A DNA stretch of 64,000 nucleotides from Verrucomicrobiaceae bacterium (lineage in GTDB: Bacteria; Verrucomicrobiota; Verrucomicrobiia; Verrucomicrobiales; Verrucomicrobiaceae). The notes under the pieces were generated by a model. The model was not told where the DNA came from. It was given only the letters and a program-made list of their open reading frames with translations, and did not search any database. The number at the start of each line of letters is the position of its first letter. Positions within the stretch are counted from its first letter, which is position 1. Below, one piece after another: positions 16,726-27,224 of this stretch. The position numbers and the translations under genes are program-made. The stretch spans positions 1-64,000 of the forward strand of contig JAIXOU010000044.1 of assembly GCA_027486585.1 (NCBI GenBank), written 5' to 3'.

Positions 16726-19700
16726 ATGAATTTCACTCCATACAAAGGCGCTCTTTGCCTTCTTCTTCTTGGGGCTACTGGGCACTTTGCCGTAGCTCAG
16801 GACATGGTAGGCCAGTTGAAGAACGACCTGCGCAATACTTATAGTCAGCAGCCAGCGGCACAGTATCCGCCATTAGCAGACACCACTGTTAGCCCAGATC
16901 GCGCTACAGGTTCCCAGTTCCGCGCCACCTCTGCTGTGGGTGGATGGGTAGGAACCCGCATCACGTCAGGTGCCAGCGTGCTGCTCGCGGGTCCAGAGGC
17001 TAACCCCGTCGTGGAAGGCCCCAGTGGCCTCAAGCTCCCTGTAGATATCAACGGCGTAAAACTGCAAAGCGCCCAATTCGGTCGTGGCCTCAATGTCAGA
17101 AAACCAGACGCCTACTTTGGAGACGTCCTTCCTCCGCCAAATGTTGACGATTTAGGCAGCCCGGTAGATGGCTTCACGGCTTACTACGCCAAGCCCCACA
17201 CCACCGGTGACTTCTATTTCAGCGAAGCCAGCAACCAGGTCTTCGCTTCCCAGGCTGGAGTTATCTTAGTCGAATGGCGCTTGAAGACCATTGATCCCAA
17301 CGAGCTGCGTGTCGTCCCAGTGCAGTATGTCGTCGCCGCCAGCAGCAATCCGGCCAAGGAAGCGCCTCGCCGCATCTACTGGACTAAGAATGGCTACAAA
17401 GGCCTACCGGTCAACATCCCTGATTCCGTCAAGATCAACATCCGCTACAACCGCGAGGTGCCTCAGTTCGTCGCTAAGGAGTTCAAGTCGCCGTATGAAA
17501 CCCAGACTAACAGGGCACCAGCTCAAATCGTCACGCAAACTGTATGGCGTGATTTAGCGCAGCTCCATGCCTATAATTTGGAAGGCATGGTGCTCATGGA
17601 ATTATTGGACTCGGATAACGGATTTCTCGGCACCCAAGTCATCCAAATCATTCGTGAAGCCCCCGTCGTTTTGGTGAAGGCAGACATTGGCTCTAGACTC
17701 TTCTCTTTCCCCAAGAATGAAACACTGCGCCCACAAGTCGTCACAGGTCAATTAGGAACTTCCTTTGTCGATTTGATTGGCATTCCATCAAGGAATCAGA
17801 CCCACCTCTACGCCACTCGCACCACCAGTGTCATTCCCGACGACTCTTTGGGAAATCCAAGGGCATCAGGAGAACTGACCATCTTCTGGCTTCAGAAGAG
17901 CTTGGGTGAGATTGAGTGGCCCATGATCTTTAACTCTTACATCATCGGCTGGCCTTCCGCCTCCGCACAGGATGCCTACACAATTTTCGTCAGACAACCA
18001 GGCAGCGACGGTGACAGCGAAGCCACAGCGGTGCGATTGGACCCCACCAACAACCCGAATCTGCTTTTTCAAGACGATCCTTTTGGTACACAAACAAAGC
18101 TAATCAACGGCAATCAGTTGTACACTCTCCTCACCGGAGACAGGGATGGCTTCTCCCTCATTCGTCATCAAATCGGGGAAGAGGTGTGGTATGAGCGCAT
18201 CCATTCCGTGGTCGCGGAGGACCAGCCTAGCTACAATGAACGTGTGGAGGCCATCGTTGGGGAGCGTCTCAACCCGCCGGAAAGCTTTACCATCAGTGGC
18301 GCTAGCACCACTGCGGGGAGTGCCGAACTTACTTTGCCAAGCAGTGCAGGCCTCGTGGTCGGCACGGGAGTAAGTGGACCTGGGATTCCCGTCGGCACGA
18401 CCATTGCAGCCATACTCAGTGCCACTAAGGTCACTCTCAGCTCAGCTGCGACCGCCACAACTCTTTTTGGAGCCACCCTCACTAAAGACAGCACAGCGGT
18501 CATGCTCGCCAGCCCCACCACACTCACCGTTGGCACCGCTGTGGCAGGCCCTGGCATTGCCACTGGCACCACCATCGCCGCCATCCTCACCCCAACCAGC
18601 TTGACCCTCAGTGCTGCGGCCACGTCCAATGTCAGTGTGAGCGCTGGTAATCCTGTATCGATCACACTTTCTCTGGGAGAGAGCATTGGCTACGTCCGCC
18701 TCCGTCCGAAAGCCGGTCTAAGCGGCGCTGCCCTCACCCAGTGGAAATATCGCAGCGCCTACGATCCTACTGCATTCATTGATCCCTTTAGTGCCGGGTT
18801 TGATGCCGCCAAAATGGGGGCTGTCATTCCTGTCAATGCGCGTAGCGAGACCACTCCGGACGCCTCTTATCAGGACGAACTTGAGGTCTGGTGGTATAAA
18901 GCCAGCCAGCCCCCTTCTGGTTCCAGCAATCTGAAACCAAATTACTATCCAGCACGCACCATGGTTTACCAGCTCGCCTGGCCGCGCGATGCAGAAAAGA
19001 TCATCCTCGCCAGCAACAAAGGCTCCGGTCCCCTAGTCGCACCGCAAGCTACTGGCCGGATCTATTTCGAGAATACGGACACCAACATCGGCTTCAACCC
19101 CAATGACGAGCACGCACTACTGCTCGGTGACAGTGCCTGGGCAATCCGAGACGACCTCGGCACAGCCAAGACCTCCAGGCCCTTTGTACTACTTCGATAT
19201 ACCGCCGCAGACGCTCGCCCTGCCATGCGAGTGTTCCAAGTCCAGCGTGAGGACCTGGAGCTTGCCAATCCTATCAAGTTTGATTACCCCATTGAGGCAG
19301 GCAAGATCGTCCAAGGCCCTATGCCACTCCCGTTGTTGAAGATCCCGACCTGGCCAGATAGCTCCGCTCCGAAGAACTTTGAAGAAGCCCAAACTGCCAC
19401 CCCGAACCCAAGCAATACCACGGCCAGCAAGCCTGCACACTATGCAGGCTATACGATTCAAGACCGTAAAGGCAACCTTTGGTGCTATCGAGGTCCACAC
19501 AGCAATGAGGACACAGCCACTGCTGGGTTTCAGTTGAAGTTCTTCTACCCCTTCCAGTCCAGTTTCTACATCCCAGGAGTCGCCAGCCAACCTGCGGTCG
19601 GCACTGCCATGCCGTATCTGCGCGACACCCCCAGCAATGGCAATACGGAAGCGCACGCCGTGGACGCCAGTAACCGAAGTGACAAAAACTCCCTCGCGAT

Positions 19701-22700
19701 TCGCTACCAACCTAGTTGGCCCAAGTTTGCTCCCGTGTTGCGCATGGGTGAGACCCATACCTTGCCGCGCTTCGGCCTTCCTGCAGTGCGTGGCCAGACT
19801 AGCGTCTCTGTCATCTATGAACAAAAATTGGCAAACGAGGATGGCGGCAGCAGCGTGACGCTATTTGACCCGACCGTGGCCAAGATCAGCGGCATGGAAG
19901 ACGCCGGCCTCACCGATGCGGGCAATATGAAGATTCCCGCTGGAGTCTATTCAGAACTCTACCAGGGCAAATATTACTTCCCCAACCTGCCTCCGCACCT
20001 TGGTGAGCGTTTCTTCATCAATCCCAACGTCGGCAGCAAAGGCAGCGCCGTCTTGATTGGCAAGTTCTTCGATGAAGCACTCGGGGCCGACTACCTACAG
20101 CTCAACGTACTCACCACCAAAGACATCGGCTACCTCAAAGGTCTCTGCCCATCGGGCGACGAAGACAAACTCAAATGGAACAAGCTTATCGACGACCTCA
20201 GCGTGTCCGCGACTCGTTACGTTGCTAATACCAAAAAGCCAGGCACCTTTCAGCCCGCACCGCCGAGTGCTGGAGTCCAGGCTCGCATTGACGCCGTGTG
20301 GGCATACATCAATCGCACAAACTGGAGTACTCAAGCCCAGCCGCCTACACCAGCTCAACTTGCTACGGAAACGCGTCTTAGTGATAAGGATCTCGAAACT
20401 TCAGTTGAATGGATTAAATCAAAGTTCAGCGATCTTATCACCACGCACAAAAAGAAGAACGCCCCAGCAGGCAGTTCAAATGAGGGAACCAGCCTCAAGA
20501 GCTCCTTTGACTCGCACATGGCTCTGACAGAGCCAAGCATCAAGTTAAAGGACGACACCACTACGGTCTCGGGGGTCACCTACACTCATTCCTATCTTTA
20601 CGATACTAGGCCATCCGACAAAGAGGGCGATGTCAGCAAGTGGATTGCTTACAAGTCGCAGCAAGCACAAGTAGCCAAATTGAAGGAATGGATTTTTGAT
20701 CAAGAGGATGCAGACGCCAATGGCGGTCGCCCTTCAAAGCGAAAGTGGTCCACCTCTGACGGAAAAAGTATTACGATTGGGTCCGTTCGAGTAGCGGACA
20801 TCAAGGCTAAGGAAACGACCAAAGATAACCTGATTCTTCAAACAATCTCTCAGGGACAACGCTCTGCCGACTACCGGCTGCGTGTCAAACTGCAGGAAGC
20901 AGTTACTGCCACAGATATTCCTGTTGGCCTCAGAGATAAAGCGTTCAATTTTATCACCGCTTATCGAGGTGCGTTGGAGAAGTGGGACGCAGCTGTTTCC
21001 GCACCTACTCCTGGTCAGGCTGACTTCACTAGCCTCCAGGCGGATCACGCCCTTACGGAACAAAATGCCGCAATCGCGGTCAGCGGTTCGGATGTCGTTG
21101 AGGCGTCTCACCCCGACGTAGCCGTAGATTCCTATGCCCTAACTGCTGATGGTGGCGAAGGCTGGGTCACCCTCATGATGGGCAATGGGCAGGCTTTCAC
21201 ACCCAAGGCGGAACCTGTATCCATGTATGTCATTCGAGTCAGCAAGCCCCTCGGCTCTGGCGAAATCAAGGTCGTGGCCTCCAGTAATCCACTCAGTGAA
21301 AGTCTGACTCTTCAAAGCAGCCTAGACTTGGCTGGCAAGCCTGAACAATACGAGTTTGAATGGCGCACCCTGCCGCCTGTGGACGGCCTGCCACCAGCCA
21401 TCTACAGTTTCCAGCGGCAGCTCGCCATGGGAGATGGCACCTGGCAGATGAAAGACAGCACAAATGCTCTAAGCTCCGTTGTCCTGCCTGCCAATGTTCC
21501 CCTGGTCGGTTCTCCAGCTGGCCGCACGCCTTTGGTCAACCCTATCGTCAGTGCTGAGCGTGCCGTAAGCCTTTCAAGCCTTCCTTACCGAGCTTTCATT
21601 AGCATCCAGCTTGATGCTTTGGACAGTATGAAGGTCAGCATTAACGGCACTGCCGTCGTGCTGAAGAACTTCCCAGACAGCCAGGATAGCGTCACGACTT
21701 CAAAACCGCTCACATCGTTTGCACCGCTTCCGCTACTCTATGAGATCCCTGTATCAGCGCTTGTCGTTGGTGACAATACCATCTCCCTACAATTAGGCAC
21801 CACCGCCGTCCCCGGCAGCAGCAGCGTCATCAACTGCCGCCTTGAGACCATGGTGCAAACCGATCTTTCCAGCACTTGGACCTCAGTCACCGCGCCCGAT
21901 GAAGTTCCCCGTGTGTCTGGGGAAGACGCCAGCACAAACGGCGCTAGCAAGGCCAAGAACAGCCACACCATTGAGGGCACCAGCGTCTTCACGCTCACGG
22001 ATAACTATTTCATCTACCGCTACCGCGCCATCAAATCGGACCACGACGCCTACGATGCGGGCTCTGGCTGGTCAAATTGGACGGAGCCACAACTTGGCGA
22101 AGGCTGGATCAAGCGTGCACTCGCTGGCATCAACCCCTTCGAGCAGCGCATGAAGAATCTGTACAGTAACTCGGTGAATACAGATGTCTCACTCGTCACC
22201 CAAGCGGGCAAACGCTGGGAAGGTGATGTGCCTCTGAGCCTCGCCAACATCAATAACTTCGGCCTCATTGAGATCTACGAAACCATTCTCCGTCGTGGCA
22301 AAGGCCTCAGCATCGAGGGTGCACCACCCCTCACGTATGGTCCAGCCAACGATGCATTGCTGCTCGCTGCGGGTTATTTGAATGATCTCTACATGATCCT
22401 GGGTAACGAAGCCTATGCCGACGCCCAAAACTCCACCATTGCTTACGGTACAGACAGCGGTCAGTTCGGTGATACCGCCTCGGCCCAGTTCGCCTTCAAA
22501 GGCCAGCTCGCCTCCGTCTTGGACGAAGAGCTGACCCTGCTCCGTGGGCGGGATGACTTCTTCGCCCCAGGCACCCGCGTCACGCCGGTCTTCAACCGCC
22601 TCATCTGGAACTACACTCGCGGCATCGCCAGTGGCGAGGTTGTCTATGCACTCAACTACAACATCAAGGACCTCAACGCAGACGGCAGCGTCAACGCAGC

Positions 22701-25700
22701 AGACGCCGCTAAAGCTTATCCGCAGGGGCATGGAGATGCTTATGGTCACTACCTCATGTCCTTGAAGAACTACTACAGTCTGCTGTGGAATCCCTACTTT
22801 AACTGGATTCCGCGCATTGAGGCCGTGCTCGTTCTCGGCAAGCCTGTGTCTGTGGATTACCTGGATGAGCGCAAGTTCGCTGGTGCAGCCGCTGCCTGGA
22901 CACGCACGACCGCTCAGACGCTGGATCTCACGTATCGCCAGTCTTACAATCCTTCCGCGAAGGGTTCTCCAGCGGTCGATGGTGATGCTAGCACCGCAGT
23001 GAACCCCACATGGGCTCACCTCGGCAATGTCCGCAGCAATAACCGCACTGCCGTTACCCGCACCTGGGGTGTGGATGACTGGGCCGTGCGCGGCGGTCAA
23101 GGGGCCTTCTTCCATTGGCTCTCTGCCAGCGCCATGCTGCCAGAGGTTGACCCAGATCCTAACCACGAAGGAATCCAAAAGATCGACCGCTCGACTGTCG
23201 CAGAAATTGGCGAAATTGCCAGCCAAGCAGAAGCCATCCAGCGCCTGCTCGACAACGCCGACCAGCATCTCAACCCTCTCGGCTTGAGTGATGGCGCCGT
23301 GCCCTTCGATGTGTCGGTAAACGTTGCTACTGACGAAGTCGGCCAGCCTCATTATGAGCAGATCTATGACCGCGCTCTAGGGGCTCTAACCAACGCCAGC
23401 GCCGCCTTTGACAGAGCCAAGGGTGCCACCGCCTTGCTGCGTGATCAGGATGAGTCACTGGACGCCCAGCGTGATGCCATCAACACCCAAGAGCGTGCCT
23501 TTGAAGCCCAGCTCGTGGACCTCTATGGCACCCCGTATGCTGACGATATCGGCCCAGGCAAACTCTATGCCCAAGGCTACAGCGGCCCTGACCTGCTGCA
23601 CTACATGTATGTGGATCTGCCAGAACTCTTCAAAAACTCAGGCGATGATGATCTCAGTGAGCAGAACTATCGCCTTGTGGGAGACACCAACTTCGCCAAG
23701 GCCATCGACAACATTGACGCATGGACTGACTACAGTAAGGTCAGTGGGGATAAAGAAGACAAACTCATGCTCGCAGAAGAGAACAATGAGAATCCGCCTA
23801 CAGCAGGTCTAGGAGACACCGTGTCCTACACACTTAACGGCAACGGTCAGTTTAGAAAGCCAACCACTTGGACAGGCCGCCGTTCACAGCCAGGAGCCAT
23901 TCAACAAGCCGCCTCCAGCGCCCTGATGGCACGACTTGAGTTGAGCAATGCACTCGAAGATTTCAACGACTTCGTCATGCTCTTCCGTCGTGCGGCTCGG
24001 AATTACCAATCGGTTGTTAAAGCACACAATGACGAGCGCAGCCGCATGGTGAGGTGGAACGCCGCCAACCAATCAATCACTAGTATCCTATCTGCGCTAG
24101 AATTAGCTGGTGCTATCAGGGGTGAGTGGAAAACCGCAGTTAATGAAACCACGCAGGCTGGTCTGGAAGGGTTTCCAACGGTTACTGGAACTGCTAACGA
24201 TGTAACTAGCGCTGCGCGCTCAGCTTTCTTGGCAACGCAAGGCATCCAAGGATACGCAGACGCGACTTTGAACACCATTAACTTGGCTATAAGTGCGGCA
24301 CTAAATGCAGCTTTGACGGGTATCGAGTCTGATCACGAATTCCAAGCCTTTGACATCGCTTGGCGCGCTGAACATCTCCAGATGATCGCTGATCTTAAAG
24401 ATACCTTTGAGGGACTTGAAGACGGCACCCGCGCCGTCGATATGGCTTTGCGCAGCTACAACGATGCTAACGACAACATGCGCACCCTGATCGCTCAAGG
24501 CGACACCATCCAGCGTGAACGTGAGTATTTCCGTCGCCGTGCTGCTGCTATTGTTCAAGGCTACCGCACCAAGGATCTCGGCTTCCGCACCTTCCGAGAT
24601 GAGGCGCTGGAGTCATACCGTTCCTTGTTTGACCTCGCCTCCCGCTACACCTACCTCGCCTCCCGTGCTTATGACTATGAGACTGCGCTGCTAGACCCAG
24701 TGCGCTCCACAAAAGCCAAGTCATTCCTTCAAGACATTGTTAAATCCCGTGCCGTGGGTGTCTTTACGGATGGTGTGCCGCAGCAGGCCAGCAGCACGAC
24801 GGGTGACCCTGGCCTCTCTGGTGTGCTCGCCCGAATGAACGCGGACTGGTCAGTCGCCAAGCACCGCCTGGGCATCAACAACCCGGCGCGCAACCAAACC
24901 GTATTCTCCCTTCGTCGCGAAATGAAGCGTGTCGATCCTGGACCGGATGGTGATGTGCCTTGGAAAGACTACCTGGCCACCTGCCGCCGAGCCAATCTCT
25001 TGGCTGACCAGGACGTGAAGCGCCACTGCCTGAACATCAATCCCCGCAACTTGCTCACCGTGCCGGGATACGTCATTGAGTTCAGTACCACCATCGAAGA
25101 AGGGCTCAACTTCTTTGGCAATCCGCTCATGGGTGGCGATCAGACCTTCAGCCCAAGCGCTTTCACCACCAAGATCCGTTACAGTGGCATCGGCTTCAAA
25201 GGCTACATCGGCATGGCATCACCCACCTCCATTGGCGGCAGCATTGAGTCTCCCAACGATCCCGGTACTGGTTTCTCAGACCCTAACGCCTTGAGTGCCA
25301 CGCCCTACATTTACTTCATCCCCTCTGGTTTTGACTCCATGCGTGCGCCGTCGAACACCGACACCAACATCATTCGCTCCTGGATGATCGAAGATCAGGC
25401 CATCCCTCTGCCCTTTGACATCGGTGGTGCCTTCAATAGCAGCAATGCGATTACAGGCTTTGGCACCCTTCGTGAGCAGTTCACCCTACGCAAGCATGGT
25501 GCCTTCCGCGCTGTGCCTGGTGATACCGTCTTCAGTAGTGCCACAAACTTCACCAGCACCCGTCTCATCAGCCGCTCTGTCTGGAACAGCAAATGGAAGA
25601 TCGTCATCCCCGGCAGCACCCTTTTGGCTGAGCCTATCAATGGCATGGCCAAATTCCTCCAGCAGGTGAAGGACATTCAAATCTACTTCGACTCTTATTC

Positions 25701-25716
25701 CGCCGCAGGCAACTAA
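16726..25716 (+). CDS. Giant exported protein, 2996 residues
   Basis: A signal peptide (cleavage near FAVAQD) precedes a very long protein. Near residues 520-645 there are two copies of a unit with GPGI..GTTIAAIL..T..TLS.AAT. Near residue 1980 there is a dockerin-like calcium loop, DLNADGSVNAADAA. Residues about 2160-2700 are strongly helical with coiled-coil character (for example RDQDESLDAQRDAINTQERA). The last 300 residues are beta-rich and end in FLQQVKDIQIYFDSYS. The helical-then-beta order loosely recalls Tc-toxin A subunits, but I cannot show homology. It is the core of the cluster by size; function unknown. Confidence 0.7.
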   Translation: MNFTPYKGALCLLLLGATGHFAVAQDMVGQLKNDLRNTYSQQPAAQYPPLADTTVSPDRATGSQFRATSAVGGWVGTRITSGASVLLAGPEANPVVEGPSGLKLPVDINGVKLQSAQFGRGLNVRKPDAYFGDVLPPPNVDDLGSPVDGFTAYYAKPHTTGDFYFSEASNQVFASQAGVILVEWRLKTIDPNELRVVPVQYVVAASSNPAKEAPRRIYWTKNGYKGLPVNIPDSVKINIRYNREVPQFVAKEFKSPYETQTNRAPAQIVTQTVWRDLAQLHAYNLEGMVLMELLDSDNGFLGTQVIQIIREAPVVLVKADIGSRLFSFPKNETLRPQVVTGQLGTSFVDLIGIPSRNQTHLYATRTTSVIPDDSLGNPRASGELTIFWLQKSLGEIEWPMIFNSYIIGWPSASAQDAYTIFVRQPGSDGDSEATAVRLDPTNNPNLLFQDDPFGTQTKLINGNQLYTLLTGDRDGFSLIRHQIGEEVWYERIHSVVAEDQPSYNERVEAIVGERLNPPESFTISGASTTAGSAELTLPSSAGLVVGTGVSGPGIPVGTTIAAILSATKVTLSSAATATTLFGATLTKDSTAVMLASPTTLTVGTAVAGPGIATGTTIAAILTPTSLTLSAAATSNVSVSAGNPVSITLSLGESIGYVRLRPKAGLSGAALTQWKYRSAYDPTAFIDPFSAGFDAAKMGAVIPVNARSETTPDASYQDELEVWWYKASQPPSGSSNLKPNYYPARTMVYQLAWPRDAEKIILASNKGSGPLVAPQATGRIYFENTDTNIGFNPNDEHALLLGDSAWAIRDDLGTAKTSRPFVLLRYTAADARPAMRVFQVQREDLELANPIKFDYPIEAGKIVQGPMPLPLLKIPTWPDSSAPKNFEEAQTATPNPSNTTASKPAHYAGYTIQDRKGNLWCYRGPHSNEDTATAGFQLKFFYPFQSSFYIPGVASQPAVGTAMPYLRDTPSNGNTEAHAVDASNRSDKNSLAIRYQPSWPKFAPVLRMGETHTLPRFGLPAVRGQTSVSVIYEQKLANEDGGSSVTLFDPTVAKISGMEDAGLTDAGNMKIPAGVYSELYQGKYYFPNLPPHLGERFFINPNVGSKGSAVLIGKFFDEALGADYLQLNVLTTKDIGYLKGLCPSGDEDKLKWNKLIDDLSVSATRYVANTKKPGTFQPAPPSAGVQARIDAVWAYINRTNWSTQAQPPTPAQLATETRLSDKDLETSVEWIKSKFSDLITTHKKKNAPAGSSNEGTSLKSSFDSHMALTEPSIKLKDDTTTVSGVTYTHSYLYDTRPSDKEGDVSKWIAYKSQQAQVAKLKEWIFDQEDADANGGRPSKRKWSTSDGKSITIGSVRVADIKAKETTKDNLILQTISQGQRSADYRLRVKLQEAVTATDIPVGLRDKAFNFITAYRGALEKWDAAVSAPTPGQADFTSLQADHALTEQNAAIAVSGSDVVEASHPDVAVDSYALTADGGEGWVTLMMGNGQAFTPKAEPVSMYVIRVSKPLGSGEIKVVASSNPLSESLTLQSSLDLAGKPEQYEFEWRTLPPVDGLPPAIYSFQRQLAMGDGTWQMKDSTNALSSVVLPANVPLVGSPAGRTPLVNPIVSAERAVSLSSLPYRAFISIQLDALDSMKVSINGTAVVLKNFPDSQDSVTTSKPLTSFAPLPLLYEIPVSALVVGDNTISLQLGTTAVPGSSSVINCRLETMVQTDLSSTWTSVTAPDEVPRVSGEDASTNGASKAKNSHTIEGTSVFTLTDNYFIYRYRAIKSDHDAYDAGSGWSNWTEPQLGEGWIKRALAGINPFEQRMKNLYSNSVNTDVSLVTQAGKRWEGDVPLSLANINNFGLIEIYETILRRGKGLSIEGAPPLTYGPANDALLLAAGYLNDLYMILGNEAYADAQNSTIAYGTDSGQFGDTASAQFAFKGQLASVLDEELTLLRGRDDFFAPGTRVTPVFNRLIWNYTRGIASGEVVYALNYNIKDLNADGSVNAADAAKAYPQGHGDAYGHYLMSLKNYYSLLWNPYFNWIPRIEAVLVLGKPVSVDYLDERKFAGAAAAWTRTTAQTLDLTYRQSYNPSAKGSPAVDGDASTAVNPTWAHLGNVRSNNRTAVTRTWGVDDWAVRGGQGAFFHWLSASAMLPEVDPDPNHEGIQKIDRSTVAEIGEIASQAEAIQRLLDNADQHLNPLGLSDGAVPFDVSVNVATDEVGQPHYEQIYDRALGALTNASAAFDRAKGATALLRDQDESLDAQRDAINTQERAFEAQLVDLYGTPYADDIGPGKLYAQGYSGPDLLHYMYVDLPELFKNSGDDDLSEQNYRLVGDTNFAKAIDNIDAWTDYSKVSGDKEDKLMLAEENNENPPTAGLGDTVSYTLNGNGQFRKPTTWTGRRSQPGAIQQAASSALMARLELSNALEDFNDFVMLFRRAARNYQSVVKAHNDERSRMVRWNAANQSITSILSALELAGAIRGEWKTAVNETTQAGLEGFPTVTGTANDVTSAARSAFLATQGIQGYADATLNTINLAISAALNAALTGIESDHEFQAFDIAWRAEHLQMIADLKDTFEGLEDGTRAVDMALRSYNDANDNMRTLIAQGDTIQREREYFRRRAAAIVQGYRTKDLGFRTFRDEALESYRSLFDLASRYTYLASRAYDYETALLDPVRSTKAKSFLQDIVKSRAVGVFTDGVPQQASSTTGDPGLSGVLARMNADWSVAKHRLGINNPARNQTVFSLRREMKRVDPGPDGDVPWKDYLATCRRANLLADQDVKRHCLNINPRNLLTVPGYVIEFSTTIEEGLNFFGNPLMGGDQTFSPSAFTTKIRYSGIGFKGYIGMASPTSIGGSIESPNDPGTGFSDPNALSATPYIYFIPSGFDSMRAPSNTDTNIIRSWMIEDQAIPLPFDIGGAFNSSNAITGFGTLREQFTLRKHGAFRAVPGDTVFSSATNFTSTRLISRSVWNSKWKIVIPGSTLLAEPINGMAKFLQQVKDIQIYFDSYSAAGN
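18289..18660 (+). repeat. Tandem coding repeat inside the giant gene
   Basis: Two adjacent units of roughly 50 codons encode near-identical peptides containing GPGI.(V/T)GTTIAAIL followed by TLS.AAT. The repetition is clear at the protein level and weaker at the DNA level, which suggests an old internal duplication. Confidence 0.6.
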
Positions 25717-25735
25717 GCCTCAGCATCTTCATCTT

Positions 25736-26557
25736 ATGAGAAACTATCTCGCACTTGCTCTGCTCCTCTTTGTGGGCGCTGCCCAAGCCTATCCCCCAGC
25801 ACCCGCCCACCGCCTCTTTGGCATGGTCCGCACCGAACAAGGTGCTCCCTTGATTGCTGGCCAAGGCACCGTCATTCTCTACAGAGGCACACAAGAAGTC
25901 GCCCGTGGTTTTACCGATCCCTTCCTCGGTGCTGGCATCAACTATGAGCTCAATGTGGCCATGGACGCAGGCCTCTTTGGTGCGCTTTACCAGCCCGACG
26001 CCATTGTAGCTGGCACCGCCTTCACCATTCGCGTGGTCATCAGTGGCGTGGACTTTGTGCCTATTCAGATGGCGGGCAATGTCCACTCCATCGGCCAACC
26101 CGGTGACAGCACTCGTCTAGACCTCAGTCTCGGGATAGACACAGATGGTGACGGCCTTTCCGATGCCTGGGAGCGCGCCCTCATCGCCTCCGACACGACT
26201 GGGCGCATCCGCACCCTGGCGGACGTCACCCCAGATGGTGACTTAGACGGAGATGGCATCACCAACTGGCAGGAGCAAGTGCTGGGAGCCTCCCCCAACA
26301 ATGCCGGAGACGGCATCAAACTTGAAGTTATCGAAGTCATCGCCAATCAAGCCCATGTCCGTTTTGTTTCGGTACGCGGCCGCACTTACGGAATCAAAGC
26401 TAGCACCGATTTCAGCACCTGGAACCGAGTCGTCTTTTCGTTAGAGTCGGGTGGTAACACAGCCATCAGCCATCTAGCCTCTGACACGAAGGTGACTCAC
26501 GCTTACATCCCCCTGAATGGTGCCAGTGGTATGAATTTGAAGCTCTGCGCCGAATAG
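25736..26557 (+). CDS. Exported protein with calcium-binding thrombospondin-type-3-like loops
   Basis: The 273-residue protein has a signal peptide ending in AQAY. Two Asp-rich loops, DTDGDGLSDAWE near residue 132 and DGDLDGDGITNWQE near 165, match the calcium loops of thrombospondin type 3 / EF-hand-like repeats. The C-terminus (RTYGIKASTDFSTW) is a short beta domain common at the end of verrucomicrobial secreted proteins. It is the last gene of the cluster, 19 bp after the giant gene. It may be a calcium-stabilised accessory or anchoring component. Confidence 0.75.
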   Translation: MRNYLALALLLFVGAAQAYPPAPAHRLFGMVRTEQGAPLIAGQGTVILYRGTQEVARGFTDPFLGAGINYELNVAMDAGLFGALYQPDAIVAGTAFTIRVVISGVDFVPIQMAGNVHSIGQPGDSTRLDLSLGIDTDGDGLSDAWERALIASDTTGRIRTLADVTPDGDLDGDGITNWQEQVLGASPNNAGDGIKLEVIEVIANQAHVRFVSVRGRTYGIKASTDFSTWNRVVFSLESGGNTAISHLASDTKVTHAYIPLNGASGMNLKLCAE

Positions 26558-26607
26558 GTGTCAGTTGTTGAAGCGTTAACTCGCCTCCACGATTAAGCTT
26601 TCATCTC

Positions 26608-27156
26608 ATGAAGCTCCGCACCAAAAGCATACTCGCTTTTTTAACACTGATCGTTGTCATTGGAATCTCGTGGTATGCCCTGACTCCACCACCAGTCAGG
26701 TATCCCAAACAGGAACTCGTGCAACGCAGTGGAGTCTGGTATCTCAAGAGCACGGATCGGCCTTGCACGGGCGTTATGTTTGAGCAAAACGGTAAGGATA
26801 AGCTTCTCAGCGAGATTCCATTGAAAGCAGGACTTGCCCATGGCATCGCCCGCGGCTGGTATCCCAGTGGGCAGCTGGAAGTCGAAGAACCCTTCTCTCA
26901 AGGCAAGTCCAACGGCACCCGCAGCCGCTACCACGAAAATGGCAAGGTCCGCAGCATCGCCACAATCGTCGGAGGAACGCTTGAAGGGCCCTTCAAAGAG
27001 TATCACGACAATGGTCAACTCGCGGCTGAAATGACCCTCGTCAAAGGAGTGGGCCAAGGGCCGAGCCGCGCGTGGCATCCCAGTGGCAAACTCAAAGCCG
27101 AAGTGACCCTCGTTGACGGACAGCCAACGGCTGCCAGCTACCACGAAGACAAGTAG
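26608..27156 (+). CDS. Membrane-anchored MORN-repeat protein (YwqK-like)
   Basis: The 182-residue protein begins with a single hydrophobic segment (residues 9-25), probably a signal anchor. The remainder is a run of MORN_2-type repeats, seen as GWYPSGQL, RYHENGKVRS, EYHDNGQLAAE and AWHPSGKLKAE, about 23 residues apart. Such repeats bind proteins or lipids and have no catalytic residues. Some databases label this family as YwqK antitoxin; no toxin partner is visible here, so I do not adopt that name. It starts 50 bp after the secreted cluster and may or may not belong to it. Confidence 0.75.
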   Translation: MKLRTKSILAFLTLIVVIGISWYALTPPPVRYPKQELVQRSGVWYLKSTDRPCTGVMFEQNGKDKLLSEIPLKAGLAHGIARGWYPSGQLEVEEPFSQGKSNGTRSRYHENGKVRSIATIVGGTLEGPFKEYHDNGQLAAEMTLVKGVGQGPSRAWHPSGKLKAEVTLVDGQPTAASYHEDK

Positions 27157-27224
27157 TCAGCTTTCTTTCGGTGTGGAAGTTTTGATCAAATGACCTGAAT
27201 CAGTGCGTATGCTGTCTCCCGACC

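Noticed and set aside
22189-23352. 387-codon open frame on the minus strand inside the giant gene
   Set aside because: It is antisense to a gene with clear signal peptide and protein-like composition. The frame has no motif or start context and is a by-product of GC-rich codon bias.
26608-27156. Toxin-antitoxin pair (YwqK antitoxin label)
   Set aside because: No adjacent toxin-like gene exists; MORN repeats alone do not show antitoxin function.
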